Assembly (NCBI GenBank): GCA_025345505.1
Contig: JANVCC010009895.1
Coordinates: forward strand, 705,312 to 769,311
Origin: Todiramphus chloris collaris
Lineage: Eukaryota > Chordata > Aves > Coraciiformes > Alcedinidae
Length of the DNA: 64,000 nt
Direction: 5' to 3'
How positions within the stretch are numbered: position 1 is the first letter of the stretch; each line of letters begins with the position of its first letter. The notes under the pieces were generated by a model. The model was given only the letters and a program-made list of their open reading frames with translations, did not search any database and had not been told where the DNA came from. The position numbers were made by a program, and so were the translations under genes. Of the stretch, positions 1 to 13,300 are shown in pieces.

Positions 1-660
1 ACAGGGCTGTCATTCAGAGGGACCTATTCAGGTTGGAGAAATGGTCTGAGAGGAACCTCCCAAAATTCTACAAGGACAAATGCAGAGTCCTGTACTTGGA
101 ATGAACTAACCCCCTGCAATGGTGCAGGTGAGGGACTCACTGGCTGGAGAGCAGCTTTGCTGAAAAGGACTTGCGGATCCTGCTGGAGAATAGGCTAAAC
201 AAAAGCCAGTAGTGTGCCTTGGCAGTGATAAAGGCCAAACAGTATCCTAGGCAGCATCAACAGGAGTGTATCCAGTAGATTGAGGAAGTGATTATTCTCC
301 TTTACTTGGCACTTGTTAGACCTCTAGATCTAGAGTACTGTGTCCAGTTTTGCCCCCCCCAATACAAGACAGATATTGAGAAACTGGTGCGAGTTAATCG
401 GAGGGCCACCAGGCTAGTCAGGGGCCGTAGCACATGCTCTGTAAGGAGAGGCTGAGGGAACTGTGTACAGCCTGGAGAAAAGAAGGCTTCAGGGGGGACT
501 TAATAGCAGCCTACTAATATCTATGAGGAGGTTACTGAGGGGATGAGGCCAGTCTCCTCCTGAGGTGTGTGACAGGAGGACAAGAAGACAGTGGCCATAA
601 ATTCAAACAGGGGATGTTCCTTGGAGGTTTTCAGAACTGATTGGACAAAACCTTGAGTGA
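1..660 (+). mobile_element. CR1 LINE 3' fragment
   Basis: Degraded 3' portion of a CR1 non-LTR retrotransposon in sense orientation, lying in an NCBP1 intron. The opening phrase about a rank of peptide codons after the reverse transcriptase (cattcagagggacct, then the gaggaacct stretch) and the later 'gaggctgagggaact' segment match the C-terminal ORF2 of the better preserved copies at 9741-10972 and 52962-54137. It is full of indels and has no usable ORF; the terminal repeat tail is missing. Confidence 0.8.
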
Positions 661-719
661 CCTGGCTTGAATTCATTATTGACCATTCTTTGAGCATGAA
701 GTTGGAGTTTGTAGCTTCC

Positions 720-1149
720 TATCGTGGGTTCAATTTGGTTTAATTTTCACAAGCAGCTGCCCATGCAGTTGGGAGGGGCCACAGCCAGGATAAAAAACTG
801 AACCAGCCAATGGGATATTTGATACTGTACTGATGTCATGACCGATATCTAAGGGGAGGGGGCATGTGTTTTCAGCATGCAGCCAGAGCAGGGGTCAGCG
901 CATCTGGGGTACCAGTAGAGCCTCGCAGTTTCTGTCACTCGCTTTATATATTATTTCATTAGTATTATTGTTATTGCTGTTGTTTCTTCTCTCTTTTGTG
1001 TTGTTCTATTAAATTATCCTTCTCTCAACCCGCAGGGTCTCACCTTTTTTTCCTCACAATTCTCCTTTCTATCCCACAGGAGGGTGTGTGTGTGTGGGGA
1101 GAAGCAGTGGGCTGCGTGGTGTTTAGTTGCCATCAGAGGTTAAGCCACA
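720..1149 (+). mobile_element. Old solo LTR, ERV-L-like
   Basis: About 430 bp that parallel the LTRs at 24181 and 38033 in order: a start of the TGGGTT type, the block 'ccaatgggatatttgata' matching 'ccactgggatattccata' of the younger LTRs, a pyrimidine-rich ATTAAA region near 1010, and an end of the type 'agttgcca...aagccaca'. No clear target duplication. Boundaries are approximate. Confidence 0.55.
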
Positions 1150-1373
1150 ACTTGAATCATTCTTTCCAACCTGAATGATTTTATGAATTGTGATTATCTA
1201 GTGAATGTTCCCTACCTATTGTATCAGACCAAAACAGATGAAAACACAAATATATTTGTTAGAAATGATTGTGGGGGGATTTTTTGGATCCTTTTTTTTT
1301 GTTGTGGGGTTTTTTATTTTGGTGGTTGTGTTTTTTTTTTTTTTTTGTTGTGGCTGTTTTTCTTCTTTGATAG

Positions 1374-4300
1374 GTCAGACTGTCTTACTCAGAACCTTGA
1401 GAAGCCCAAATCCAAATTCGTGAGAGAGGTTTTAGAAAAATGCATGAGGTCAGTAAGACTTCCGAACATCTTGCTTTTGTAGTTACGTTAAATTGAAGTT
1501 TGACCATTGCTTTCAGGTAATGATACATTCCTTTTAATGTGGTTCTTGTCTTAAGCATACATTGTGGATGCTGAAAAGCTGCTAGCAGAGGGATTTTCTC
1601 AGGTTCTCACAATATTCAGTGAGAATCCTGCCTTTCTCACGCATGTTATGAGAAACAGTAGGATGGTTTTTGTAAGCTGGACCAACACCTGGTGTTTTGC
1701 TAAGTGCTGTTTATGGTACATTGGAAAAATATTTTGAAATGGGTGTTGTAGGACTTTAGTCAATCACCCTAGGAGATGGGTGATCACTGACCAATCGCCC
1801 TATGGGGCTAGGGTATATAAAATAGGGTTATAAATTAATAAATTAACCTTCTCTTGCTGAATTTGTGTGTTGCTGCATCTCTCCGCTCACGGTATAAACA
1901 GCGACACATACATATTTTCTCAGTTAACTTTTTTAACTAAAGTCTGTTCTGTTGTTTGTTCTGTCTAACTTTTCCTAGTGGACTGGGGGACAAATAGGTA
2001 GAGCAAGTGGGGGTGACATCATTCTAGGTACAAATTAAGAAGGCTTTACTTTTTCTGCTTGGGGATAGATAAAGAGAGTTGATAATAGGACAGGCAGGGA
2101 AGGAAAAAGAGTTTAGGTGATTTGCTGGAAAGTGGTGGTTATTCACAGAAATAGGGGTATTTATTATATCCCTAGTTTAAGATAAATAAGTATCTTTTAA
2201 TACCGGTATTTTACCGTTGTCCCCATAGCATCTTAGACTTGTGTAAGGATTAAATTCTAGTATTAAGAATCTACTAGAAAGTTTTGATTGTTAGCTCTTG
2301 CTCTCGGTCAGAAAAAAATAGGAAAAATACTTTAAATCACTGAGTTGAGTCAGCCCTGATGATGATATGCCGTTATAATTCTACTGCTGTGAAACTTACT
2401 TTTGTAGGCTTTCCTACCATCAACGAATAATAGACATTGTTCCTCCAAGCTTTTCTGTCCTCAGTCCTGCAAACCCAGTGTGTATTTACAAATATGGCGA
2501 TGAAAGCAATAGTAAGTATTTAAGATACTGAAACTTCAATGTCAAGCAAATTGTTTCAAATCTAGGGAATGTCCTAGCTTGAGTGTCAAGTCACTTAACT
2601 TCATGAAGGAGAAGTCAGATGAAATAAATATGCTTGGTTTTGATGCAGTGCTATGTCTGGATCTTTCTAATCTAAACCTTTTTTTTTTTTTTTTTAATAA
2701 AAAAAATGTTTATCTGTATGAAGTTAAATTATGCTCAGGTGACTGCAGTCTAGGTGTTACAGCATTGCTTTGGTTTGCCAGGAGTATAAAAAAAAAAATA
2801 TTTTTTTTTTCCATCATTCACTTAACAATAAAAGATTTTACTAAACAAATTTGGTTTAATGATGCAAACAGAAAAGCAGCAGATCATGTGAAGGATCTAA
2901 CATTATCAAAGGCAGAGATAAGTGAGAAAATGCAGGTATGTATTGTATTTTTCAAGAAGCTGATGGAAATTAGAATGGAGTTTTAATCAGGGGAGTTATT
3001 CCCTCCTCGACTCTGAAGGTGCTAGAATATGGCTTGACTTTGTGAAGAATAAAAAAACCTGTTGATAAATTTTATGGAATGGTCATGTGGACAATGGTAT
3101 TTGGAGCAGCAAGTTTTGGGGGTAGCTGGGAAGTGTACATGCTTTTCTGAGAAACATGCTGATATAAAAATATTCATTCCATTCTAAATATATTAATTCC
3201 ATCCTAGGTTTGAAAGATTATATGAACTTTCTGTTTTCATTTAGGGTCTCTTCCTGGATATACTGTAGCACTCTGTTTAACGATTGCAATTAAAAATAAG
3301 GCCAGTAATGATGAAATCTTCAACATTTTAAAAGATGTGCCTAATCCAAATAAGGATGACAACGATGGTAAGGACATCTGATATTTGGCATTGCAAGGTT
3401 GTCATTAGTTTTGCATCTAAACCATTTTGGTATACTGTAGCTATGGTTTCTGCTGCTAATTGAACTGTGCTTTCCTTTCTAATAGTTGGTTTCAGTTTAA
3501 CAATAAATGGAAGTAACATACAATTGTCAGTATTTCTTCTGTTCTTGTCATGTACAGAGACAGGTCTGTTCTAGTTAATAGAAGCAACCTGGCCCTTGAT
3601 GTGGGTTCTGCTAATTATCCACAGAGGATTTTTAACATTTTCCTTTGTCTTCAGCATTAGAGCTCTTTTCATGGTGTCAGCTTTGTCCCAAAGATCCAGT
3701 GCCTTTGCCCTAGTTAAGAGCTTGCCTCCTCTTCATATAGTCCCATAGCAGTTGAAGCTATCACCCTGGCTATCTTAGCTTTCTCTAGATTTAAATGAAA
3801 CTGGTATTCTCACGATAGGACTTTGCTCAAGTGCTTTCCAGTTTGCTGTTGGTCCAGTCATACCTAATGCTCGGTTTCCAAACCCAGTGTGTTCTTGGGG
3901 TCTGTAAGGAGTGTGAGCTATGGGTTTGGGGAGTAATCTTTAAAACATAGAGACAGTTTGGGTAATACTGCAATATTTAAGTGTTCTTTTATGCAGGCAC
4001 AGAGCCTTTTTTTTTTTTTTTGCATGAGAGCCATTATTGTTTTTCTTGATTTGCTATAAAGACCACATAGTAATCAGCGTTCCTGTTGTTGCCAGCAGGT
4101 CTACAGCAGTGTCCAGAGAAGTGTCCAGGAGATTCAGTACCATTCACCTCAAGTGTCCCACATCCCCTATGCACAGTTGGCGCCCCCCTTCCTCAACCAT
4201 TACAAATACACAACCCCCGTATGATAATCATCTGCAACTTCCTCTCTTTTTATCCTTTCCCCCTTTTTCATGCTCTATGGCCTGCCTTTTCTTCAACTCA

Positions 4301-7300
4301 ATGCAGACTTCTGCAGTGTCTTCAGATGTTGTTTCCTGCTTCTCTCCATCAGTACTATTAGATGCCACTAGCATAGCTGTGTCTTTGCTGCTACTTCTAG
4401 AACTGTTTCTATATGTTTTCTCCATGACAGGTGAAAGTTCCAAGTTCTGCACCTTTTAAAAGATATTTACTAATTCCCTGTTCAGCCTTGCGAAATCCAG
4501 TTGCTGAAACTTAATTTATTGTTTTAATTCATTTTACAAAAAAATATATTTAAAGATTTTGGAGCAACTTAAAACCTGTCCTTGAAGTACTTATTGTTTT
4601 AACTTTAAACAACTTGCAGGTGAAGTCACCTTCAATCCTTTGAAAATAGAAGTTTTTGTACAGACTCTGCTCCATCTAGCTGCAAAATCTTTCAGCCATT
4701 CCTTCAGTGCTCTGGCTAAGTAAGTATGTTATGTGCATTATTTTGGGGCTTTCAGAACTATTTCATTCTGACAGTGAAGTGCCTGATAAAATAACTCATC
4801 TACAGGCTTCAGTAATATTTTAGATGCTACACAATGTGAAGTGATGATGTGTTTTGGGCAGAAGGAAGGTAATGTGAAAACTAGGTTACATAGCTGAATG
4901 GGTTATTAACAAGACCATACACATCTTAAGCATGTTGATTGCATTAAGGTGAGAGTTCTGTCTGCTTTAAGTCTCTTGCAAGTATAAGGGCACATATCAG
5001 TTTGTAGTTTTCCTGTTGTCACATCTGAACATATCTGTGTTCTTCACCTGAATGTAACTCTGAGTACATCCTTGAATGCGATTTTTACCAGTAGCCCTGT
5101 AGGTGTTCTAAAATAGAGACTGTTTGGTATTAAGTCATTGCACAGAAGCAATTAGGTCTTCCCTGGAGTTTAATGTTGGCCAGAAGTACAAGAGGAAACA
5201 TACATCTATGCAGTAGACAATGTTGTAAATGTCTGTTATTGAAATAACACCCCCCCCCCCCCCCCCCAAAATCTTTGTAGGTTTCTCAAATGAAATGTTA
5301 CTCCTGAAATTGAGTTGAAATAAATCACCTTGTACCTTTCATTGTAGCCTACAAAGATGTCCTTCAACTCAGCTCTCACCTTGCTTTTGTTACTAACAAA
5401 AGGTATGAGTTAGTTGCCGGTACAAGCATACTGCTGTTGGGTTGTGCTGTTGTGTTTAAATCAATCAATAACATGCAGGTTAGTTAGTTGGCTTACAACA
5501 AAACAACAAAAAAACAATCCCCAAAACCCAGGAAGGAGATAATTTGTTTGGAAGTTAATTAACTCATTAAGTGTGTAGATATTTCTGTATGTGGCTCCTA
5601 ATTATGAAAACTTAATGTAAAATATAAATAGAGTTAATATTAAGTCTTAAGTAATCTTTCTAACAAGTGTGGTGTGTTATGATTCTTTGTGCATACTATT
5701 GCAAGGTCTTGAGAAACACACACTGTGTAATGAAAAATATCCTAGCTAGTGTCTGGATTGGCTACTTGCAAATCTATTACATCCTCTTAAGGATAGTTTC
5801 TATATCAAACAAATGAGGCACTTTGTACTTTCCTTTGAAAGAGCAAAGTTATTGCTCAAGCCATGGGTTCTCTGGTTTTGGTTTCATTTGCATTACTGAA
5901 CTTTAGACTTAGAAAGAGCTGTTACCTGACTGGAAGAAAAGTTGGAGATGAAAATGTTCACAGTGCAGTAGATAGTTTATTGCCTGCCCTGGAGGTTCTT
6001 GAAAGTGATTGTCTGCTTGTGATGCTAATTAAATTTATGTTTAGAAGACCTCAAAGAATAAGGGGAGAGGAGTATTGCTGCAGCTGGCTTTAAAATGTAC
6101 TTACTGTAGTTTGCTCTACTTTTTTTTTCTCTCACACCAAGCCTTTCCTATTCTTTCTTAACTGTCCAACAGTATATTATGCTACTGAAGTGCTGGGAAG
6201 CCACCATGGAGTAGATCAAGTGGTTTGTTTCTTTGCTATATATTCTGTATTCCAAAGACTGATGCATATTTAAATGTACAAAGCCGTATAGAGTATTCAT
6301 GAGGAGAACCTTTCCTAAACCACTTTGGCTGGCTCCATCTATGATTTCACAAGCATAATTTACTTTAGAGCATCACAGAGAAGGAACAGATGGCAGGATT
6401 AGTTAATTTTAAAATTAATCATTTGCTGAGTGTCCTGTGGAGCAAGTGATATTGCTTCATGCTGAGTGACTGCCTACCTCCCATGACAGTATCGTGTCTT
6501 CTACAGTGTGTTGCAACAAGCAGTATGACAAAATCAGTTAAGTTGGGTTTTTTTGTTTGTTGATTGTTTTTTTTATCAAATAAAAAAAATCAACCCACAA
6601 CTTAAATATACTTAAGCAACATAAAATTTATTCTAGAATGTTTTCTGAGTGCATGCTCTTTAAGACATGCTTTAACTTCTAGAGGATTGACTGTAACTGT
6701 TTAAGCAAAATCAGATGAAACTTTATATACTTCGCAAATGTAAAAGCTTGATTTTTGTCTGCACATGGAAGATTTATGATGACAGTTTGTAACAAAAGAT
6801 GGTCACTAGCCTACAGTCAGTAGGAGCAGGACTCTGTTTTCAGAGCTATAGTGGTTTCGCTGCTGTATATCAACAGTGATATCCGTTAGGTCAAAAGGAG
6901 ACATTTAAACTTGATAGCTACATTACATAAACTGGGCTGCGAATACTGACATAGGAGTCAGCTTAACTCTACTGAAGTAGATGGTCTCAGTGCTTTCCTC
7001 AGTAGTGGGGAGATTGAATCAAATGGTCTATGGCTATGGAAACACCTATCAATAGACAGTCCAAGGCACAAAAAGCATCAAATTTCACTCTGCCTGTATA
7101 TAGATAAGCACACCAAGCAGCAGAGTTCTCTCCTGCATTTAAAAGCATGAGAACTAGCCTAGCTTTGAGGAGTAAGTTTGCCCCTGAGGTGAGGTTACAT
7201 CACTTCTAGGAGTTGTCTTGTCTCTGCAACCTTTTAAACTTGAGACAGTTCAATTTGTCAGGGGGTAGCCTTTCCAGAATTGTTGCAGATTGCCTAAAAG

Positions 7301-10300
7301 AAAATGTTGGGACCATCTAAACCACCTACTATGTCTCTCCTGCTTCATTGCCCCGATCCTAACCCCTCCATTGACTACTTATATTTCTTTAAAGGTTCCA
7401 TGAAGTTTTCAAAGTACTTGCTGAAAGTGATGAGGGGAAACTCCATATCCTGAGAGTTGTATATGAGGTTTGGAAGAATCATCCACAGGTAAGAGCATCA
7501 ATAGCAGATATTTGTTGAAGTTTCCATTCACAGAAAGTCATGTTAAAATAGAAACCATTACAATTTCCTTTGTCCTGGTTTTGCTGGGACAGAATCCTAG
7601 GCCAGCCATGGTCTGCAGGCCATTAGCTGTTTGGAGTCAGCCAGGGCAGCTGACCCGGGTTGGCTACAGGAATATTCCAGACCGGAAACATCACAGGATG
7701 AAGGGGGAAGTTTGCTGAGGATGGAAGACCTCCTGCTTGGGCTTCTGCTCTCATTTGGGCTCCTTCTCTTCCTGCTCCTGAGGACAGCCTTTCACTTTAT
7801 TCTGACTGCCATACCTTTGGTGGGCTGAGTATAGCTTTGCATAGTTTATACTGGCATTAGTTTGACTGTTTCATCAAATCTGTTTTCATTTCAACCCACA
7901 GGTCTCCTCTTCCTTTCCTGATTTCCCTTCTCATCTGGGGAGGGGTCATTGGGTGATAGAGCAGCTGCTATAGTTTAGCCCCAGATATGTGCTAAATGTA
8001 GATATTTTTTCCTTTAAAATACCATCTATTGTCTATTTGTCTTTAAAAGAATTGATGTTGTGCTTACTACTGTTAAGTGCCTTAAACTGGACATCAAATT
8101 TATTCTCTATCAGTGAGACTTTCATGTTAAAAGTTCAGTGTGGAAGACTTTTAGCTTTGTGCTATGCTCTGGTTTACAAGAGAATAACTTAAAAATCAAA
8201 CAAAACAAACCCAACCCAACTCTGTTTTTCTTCAAAATTTCAATACTAGAACAGTATTCTCATGCTTTATGCTTTTTAAGATGTAGATCTTGTAAAACAG
8301 AAGTAGACTGAAGAGAGAACCTGGTTATTTGGCACTTGTGTGTTTTTTCACTAGCAATCACAATGAGCCACAAAGACCAGGTTGGAATCAGTGCTATGCA
8401 CAGATAGAGCAAGCAAGTCTGCTCTCAACCAACATTTAGAACAGATTTCTCTGTGACACTGCCATGGTTAAAGTTCATTCCTGAGTCTGATGAAATCATG
8501 CGCTGAAAGAAATATAAAAAATATCTCAGTTGTTTAAAACATTACATTTCTTCACAGTGGTTGTTGTTTCTCCATGTTGTCATTGTAAGATCAGGAAGAA
8601 ACTTGTGTTCAGTTTTTCTGCTTTATTTGGATATTTCTCCCTGGTGTGTTTCTAATATATGATATTATTTCTGGAAGTGATTGGTGCCTCAGTTGCATGA
8701 GCCAGACTTCCAAAAGTCATTGAGTGCTGGAGAATCCTCGCATCTGCTACTGGGCCTAAGGCCCATTTTCTAGGGTTACTAAAAGATGACTTTCAATATT
8801 CTTCAAAGTCAGGTCCTGAAAGGAAGGTAAGATATTGTAAAATAACTTTTTAATGGATCAAAACCAGCAGGTATTTTATATATATAAATTTGTGTATATA
8901 TACACATTTCTCTATATATATATTATATTTTATTTATATATATATTCCTTCCTGAAATATCAACCTTTAAATTATAGATGGTCACAGTCTCAACTATTTT
9001 CTGGGGACACAAAGGCTTTGATGTCATAAAGGGAAAGTTTAACATCAAGATTGAATACTTTCACAAATCCCTATGTCTTTGTTGCATGAAGGCTCAAACT
9101 AGGTAATCTGGACAATGCCAGGAAGAATTTTGTAAGACAAATGTATATAGGAAGCAATCTTGGAAATTGAGAAATGAGTCATGAATTCTCTGATTCATTC
9201 CATTTATTTAGTTTTCTACCTTAAATTGAGTTTTGCTGCACTTCCCTATTCTACTTGAGACTAAATGATTATAGAAATATGTTGCAGATTGATGGTTTCA
9301 TTATAAAGTGAAGAGGTCCTGTAGGAAAGAGCATATGGTTGTGGTTGGGGACTGTTGAAGTCCAAGGAGAGTAGGCTAGCAGTTGTTGTTACCTTATGGT
9401 TCTGTAACAGAAACACATCTTCTGGTTAGATACTCCAGTGTTGACTATTGGGACTTGCTTCTCTGATGCCTTCTCTAATAATTCAGTTCTTGTATTTTTG
9501 CTTTTGGGAATAGCAGAAGTACTCACTTGAATGAAAAGTGAAATTATCACTCTCGTGAGGAGTAAAGATGACTCATTAAAATGTGAATGCATACTTGGTG
9601 TGATTGATACAGCTCCCCTAGTCTGAGCATTTGAGGTTCAGCAAATGAGATGTCTGCTTTCAGCAGTACTAGCTTCCTAAAGTGTTTGAAATCACCCATT
9701 AGTTTGACTAATGTATTTACAAAGTTGAATAAAACCAAAGGGCAAATCATGCCTGGCAAATCTGGTGGCCTTTTACAATGGAGTAACAGTATCAGTGGAC
9801 AATGGAAGAGCAAATGAAGTCATCTACCTGGACTTGTGCAAAGCCTTTGACACTGTCCTGCATGACATCCTGGATTCTAAATTAGAGAGACATGGATTTG
9901 ATAGATGGACCACTCGGTGGATAAGGAATTGGCTGGACGGTCGCACCCAGAATTGCAATCAACAGATTGATGTCCAAGTGGCAACTAGTAATGAGTGGTA
10001 TAACTCGGGGATTAATACTGGGACCGGTGCTTTTTAACATCTTTGTCGGTGACATGGACAGTGGGATTGAGTGCACCCTCAGCAAGTTTGTGGGCAACAC
10101 CAAGCTATGTGGTGCAGTTGACACTCTGGAGGGAAGGGATGCCATCCAGAGGGACCTGGACAGGCTTGAGAGGTGGGCCCATGCCAACCTCATGAAGTTC
10201 AACAAGGCCAAGTGCAAAGTACTGCACCTGGGTCAAGGCAATCCCAAGCACAAGTACAGTCTGAGCAATGAGTGTATTGAGAGCAGTCCTGAGGAGAAAG

Positions 10301-13300
10301 GCCTGGGGGTGCTGGTTGATGAAAAGCTCAACATGACTCAGCAATGTGCTCTTGCAGCCCTGAAAGCCACAACTGCATCCTGGGCTGCATCAAAAGATGC
10401 GTGGCCAGCAGGTTGAGGGAGGTGATTCTCCACCTCTACTCCACTCTTGTGAGACCCCCACCTGGAGTACTGTGTCCAGCTCCGGAGTCCCCAACATAAG
10501 AAGGACATGGATCCATTGGAGCAGGTCCAGAGGGAGGGCTATGAAGATGATCAGAGAGGGCTGGAGCACCTCTCCTATGAGGACAGGCTGAGAGAGTTGG
10601 GCTTGTTCAGCCTGGAGAAGGCTTCGGGGAGACCTTATTGTGGCCTACCAGTATCTGAAGGGGGCCTACAAGAAACCTGGGGAGGGACTTTTTACAAAGG
10701 CCTGTAGTGATAGGACAAGGGGTAATGGCTTTAGACTGGAAGAGGGGAGATTCAGATTAGAAATAAGAAGGAAGCTCTTCATTCTGAGGGTGGTAAGACG
10801 CTGGAACAGGTTGACCAGGGAGGTTGTGGATGCTCCATCACTGGATGTGTTCAAATACAGGTTGGATTGGGCTTTGAGCAACCTGGTCTAGTGGGAGGAA
10901 TCCCTGCCATGGCAGGGGGGTTGGAACTAGATTATTTTTAAGGTCTCTTCCAACCCAAACAATTCTATGAAATTTGATGCTAATAGCTTTTCATACAACC
11001 CAGCACTGTTTGTACCTTAGCCCACAATAATTTCACAGACTCCATGTTGCAGCAGGTAAACTTGACCATTTCTTGCGGTAGGAATGACCTTCTTGTCTTT
11101 CCCAAAATATAGATGATTGCTGTTCTTGTGGATAAGATGATTCGAACACAAATTGTTGATTGCGCTGCAGTAGCAAACTGGATTTTCTCTTCAGAACTTG
11201 CACATGATTTTACTAGGTAACAACTGTGGAATTTCTGTCTTCAGTTGCTTTTTATCTGAGTTTTTATTTTAAATGGTTTACTTTCATTATTTTGCTTTAA
11301 ACTCTAGATAAAGTTGTGTTGCTTCCCTAAAACACAAGCTTTAGTATTTTCCTCTGAGCTGCAGTGTACATTTCTATGTCCTGCAAACAGCTATGCTAGC
11401 AATAATCATGCCAGTAGCCTGTGAGTTTGCCAAAGTGGAAGGAGGCTCTAGGATAATTTCTGGACAAGAATCATTAACCCTGTTGTATAGCTGCTAGCCT
11501 GGTGGAGTATTGGTTTGCACCTAGGGTGTTTATCTTGCATTGTGCTCAGACATATTGTTTATTGAGAGTGGTAAAAATGCTCAGACCTGGCAGTTTGATG
11601 CTAGTACTGTTACAGAATGATTCTGAAATGTAGCACTAGTTTGGTAATTCAGTGCAAAGTACAGGCAAGAAGTGAGTGATATGCTTTTTTAATGTTGAAT
11701 GTTTGCTCACTCCAGCAGATGTCCTAGGTAAGGATGAAATTTTGTAAATTGCCCCCAGATCAGTGTTGTGTGCTTCTCTATTTATTAGTTTAACTTGCTC
11801 TGCAGCAGTAGAAAGTTGTTCTGTTTCTGATTATTTGAATAAGAAGAGTCTAGAATTATAGGAGACCTGTGCATTTTCTGTCTTGGAACAGTGTGTAATT
11901 TACTGGTTTGGGTTCTGCATCTTTCCTAGGTTCTATGTCTGGGAAATCTTACATTCCACAATTCGTAAAATGAACAAGCATGTACTGAAGATTCACAAAG
12001 AACTGGAGGAGACTAAGGCAAGATTGGCAAGACAGCACAAAAGAGTAATTTGGTTTTTGTTTTTGTTTTTTTTTATACATATATTGCACAGTAAGTAATT
12101 GACAGGCTGTCACATTTCAGAGTGACACACAATTGGTTCTTGGAGGAGATGAATAAAAATACTGTTAGGAGGCATATATATGTTGCCATCTCTAGTACCA
12201 GGACACTAAAGTTGACATTTTTTGTATGATTTTCTAAAGGCTGTTAGAGCTTGAGAATTCAGCGAAGTCTTTAAAGGAGTTCATGTGCATTTCTACCATT
12301 CAAGGTTTTTCTCATAAGTTTTAGTTTCAGTGTGAGCTTCTTTCACTCTATTTTTTTGAATCTTGATTCCTGTTAAGTTATTGGGTAGTAATAGAAACAG
12401 TCAAATTCATACTCAAGTTTACTGTAGGTTCTGTTAGTTACTTTCAGATTTTACTAATAAGTAGTCACTTAGGACCTTATATTTTGTGTGAAGTGCATGG
12501 AAACAGACAGATGTCATTGAGAAGCAGAGATAGCTGTTGCTGTTCTTTCAACAGATGCTGATGGATTCATAGAATTGTTTCAGTTGGAAAAGACCTTTAT
12601 GATCATCAAGTCCAGCCATTAACCTAACACTGCCAATCCCACTACTAAACCATGTCCCTCAGCACCTCATCTACATGCCTTTTAAATACCTTCAGGGACG
12701 GTGACTCCAGTACCTCCCTGGGCAGCCTGTTCCAACCCTTTCAATTAAGAAGTTTTTCCTAATGTCCAAACTAAACCTCCCCTGGCACAACTTGAGGCCA
12801 TTTCCTCTTGTCCTATTGCTAGTTACTGATCCCTACCTTGCTACAGCCTCTTTCAGGTAGTGGTAGAGAGCAATAAGAACTCCTCTGAGACACCTTTTTT
12901 TTTTTTTTTCCAGGCTAAACAACCCCAGTTCCCTCAGCCGCTTCTCATAATACTTCTTCTCTAGACCCTTCACCAGCTTCATTGCCCCCTTGGACATTCT
13001 CTAGCACCTCCATGTCCTTCTTGGAGTGAAGGGCAGTTGCATCTGCCTTTTGCATCTCTTGGTTTTTATCTTCAAATGTCTTTGTATGACCTAGATTACT
13101 ATTTACAGTGAGATGACTATCAAATATTTTTAGACATATTGTGTGGTCTCTTAAGTCCTTAAGTGATATTAGAAGCTTTATATTCTTGGACAAACAGCTG
13201 GGTTACTGTGATTTTGTACTGCACTTTGGAAAAAAAGGTGTTTTCTGTGTCTTCCCCACCTCAGTGTTTTATGGCACCAAATACTTTCATTGTCCCTAGC

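Noticed and set aside
1183-1482. ORF with long Phe runs
   Set aside because: Made by T-rich intron sequence running through the polypyrimidine tract into the NCBP1 exon at 1374.
4037-4459. 140-codon ORF in NCBP1 intron
   Set aside because: Low-complexity Ser/Leu-rich translation, no splice or domain support, with an equally long frame on the other strand.
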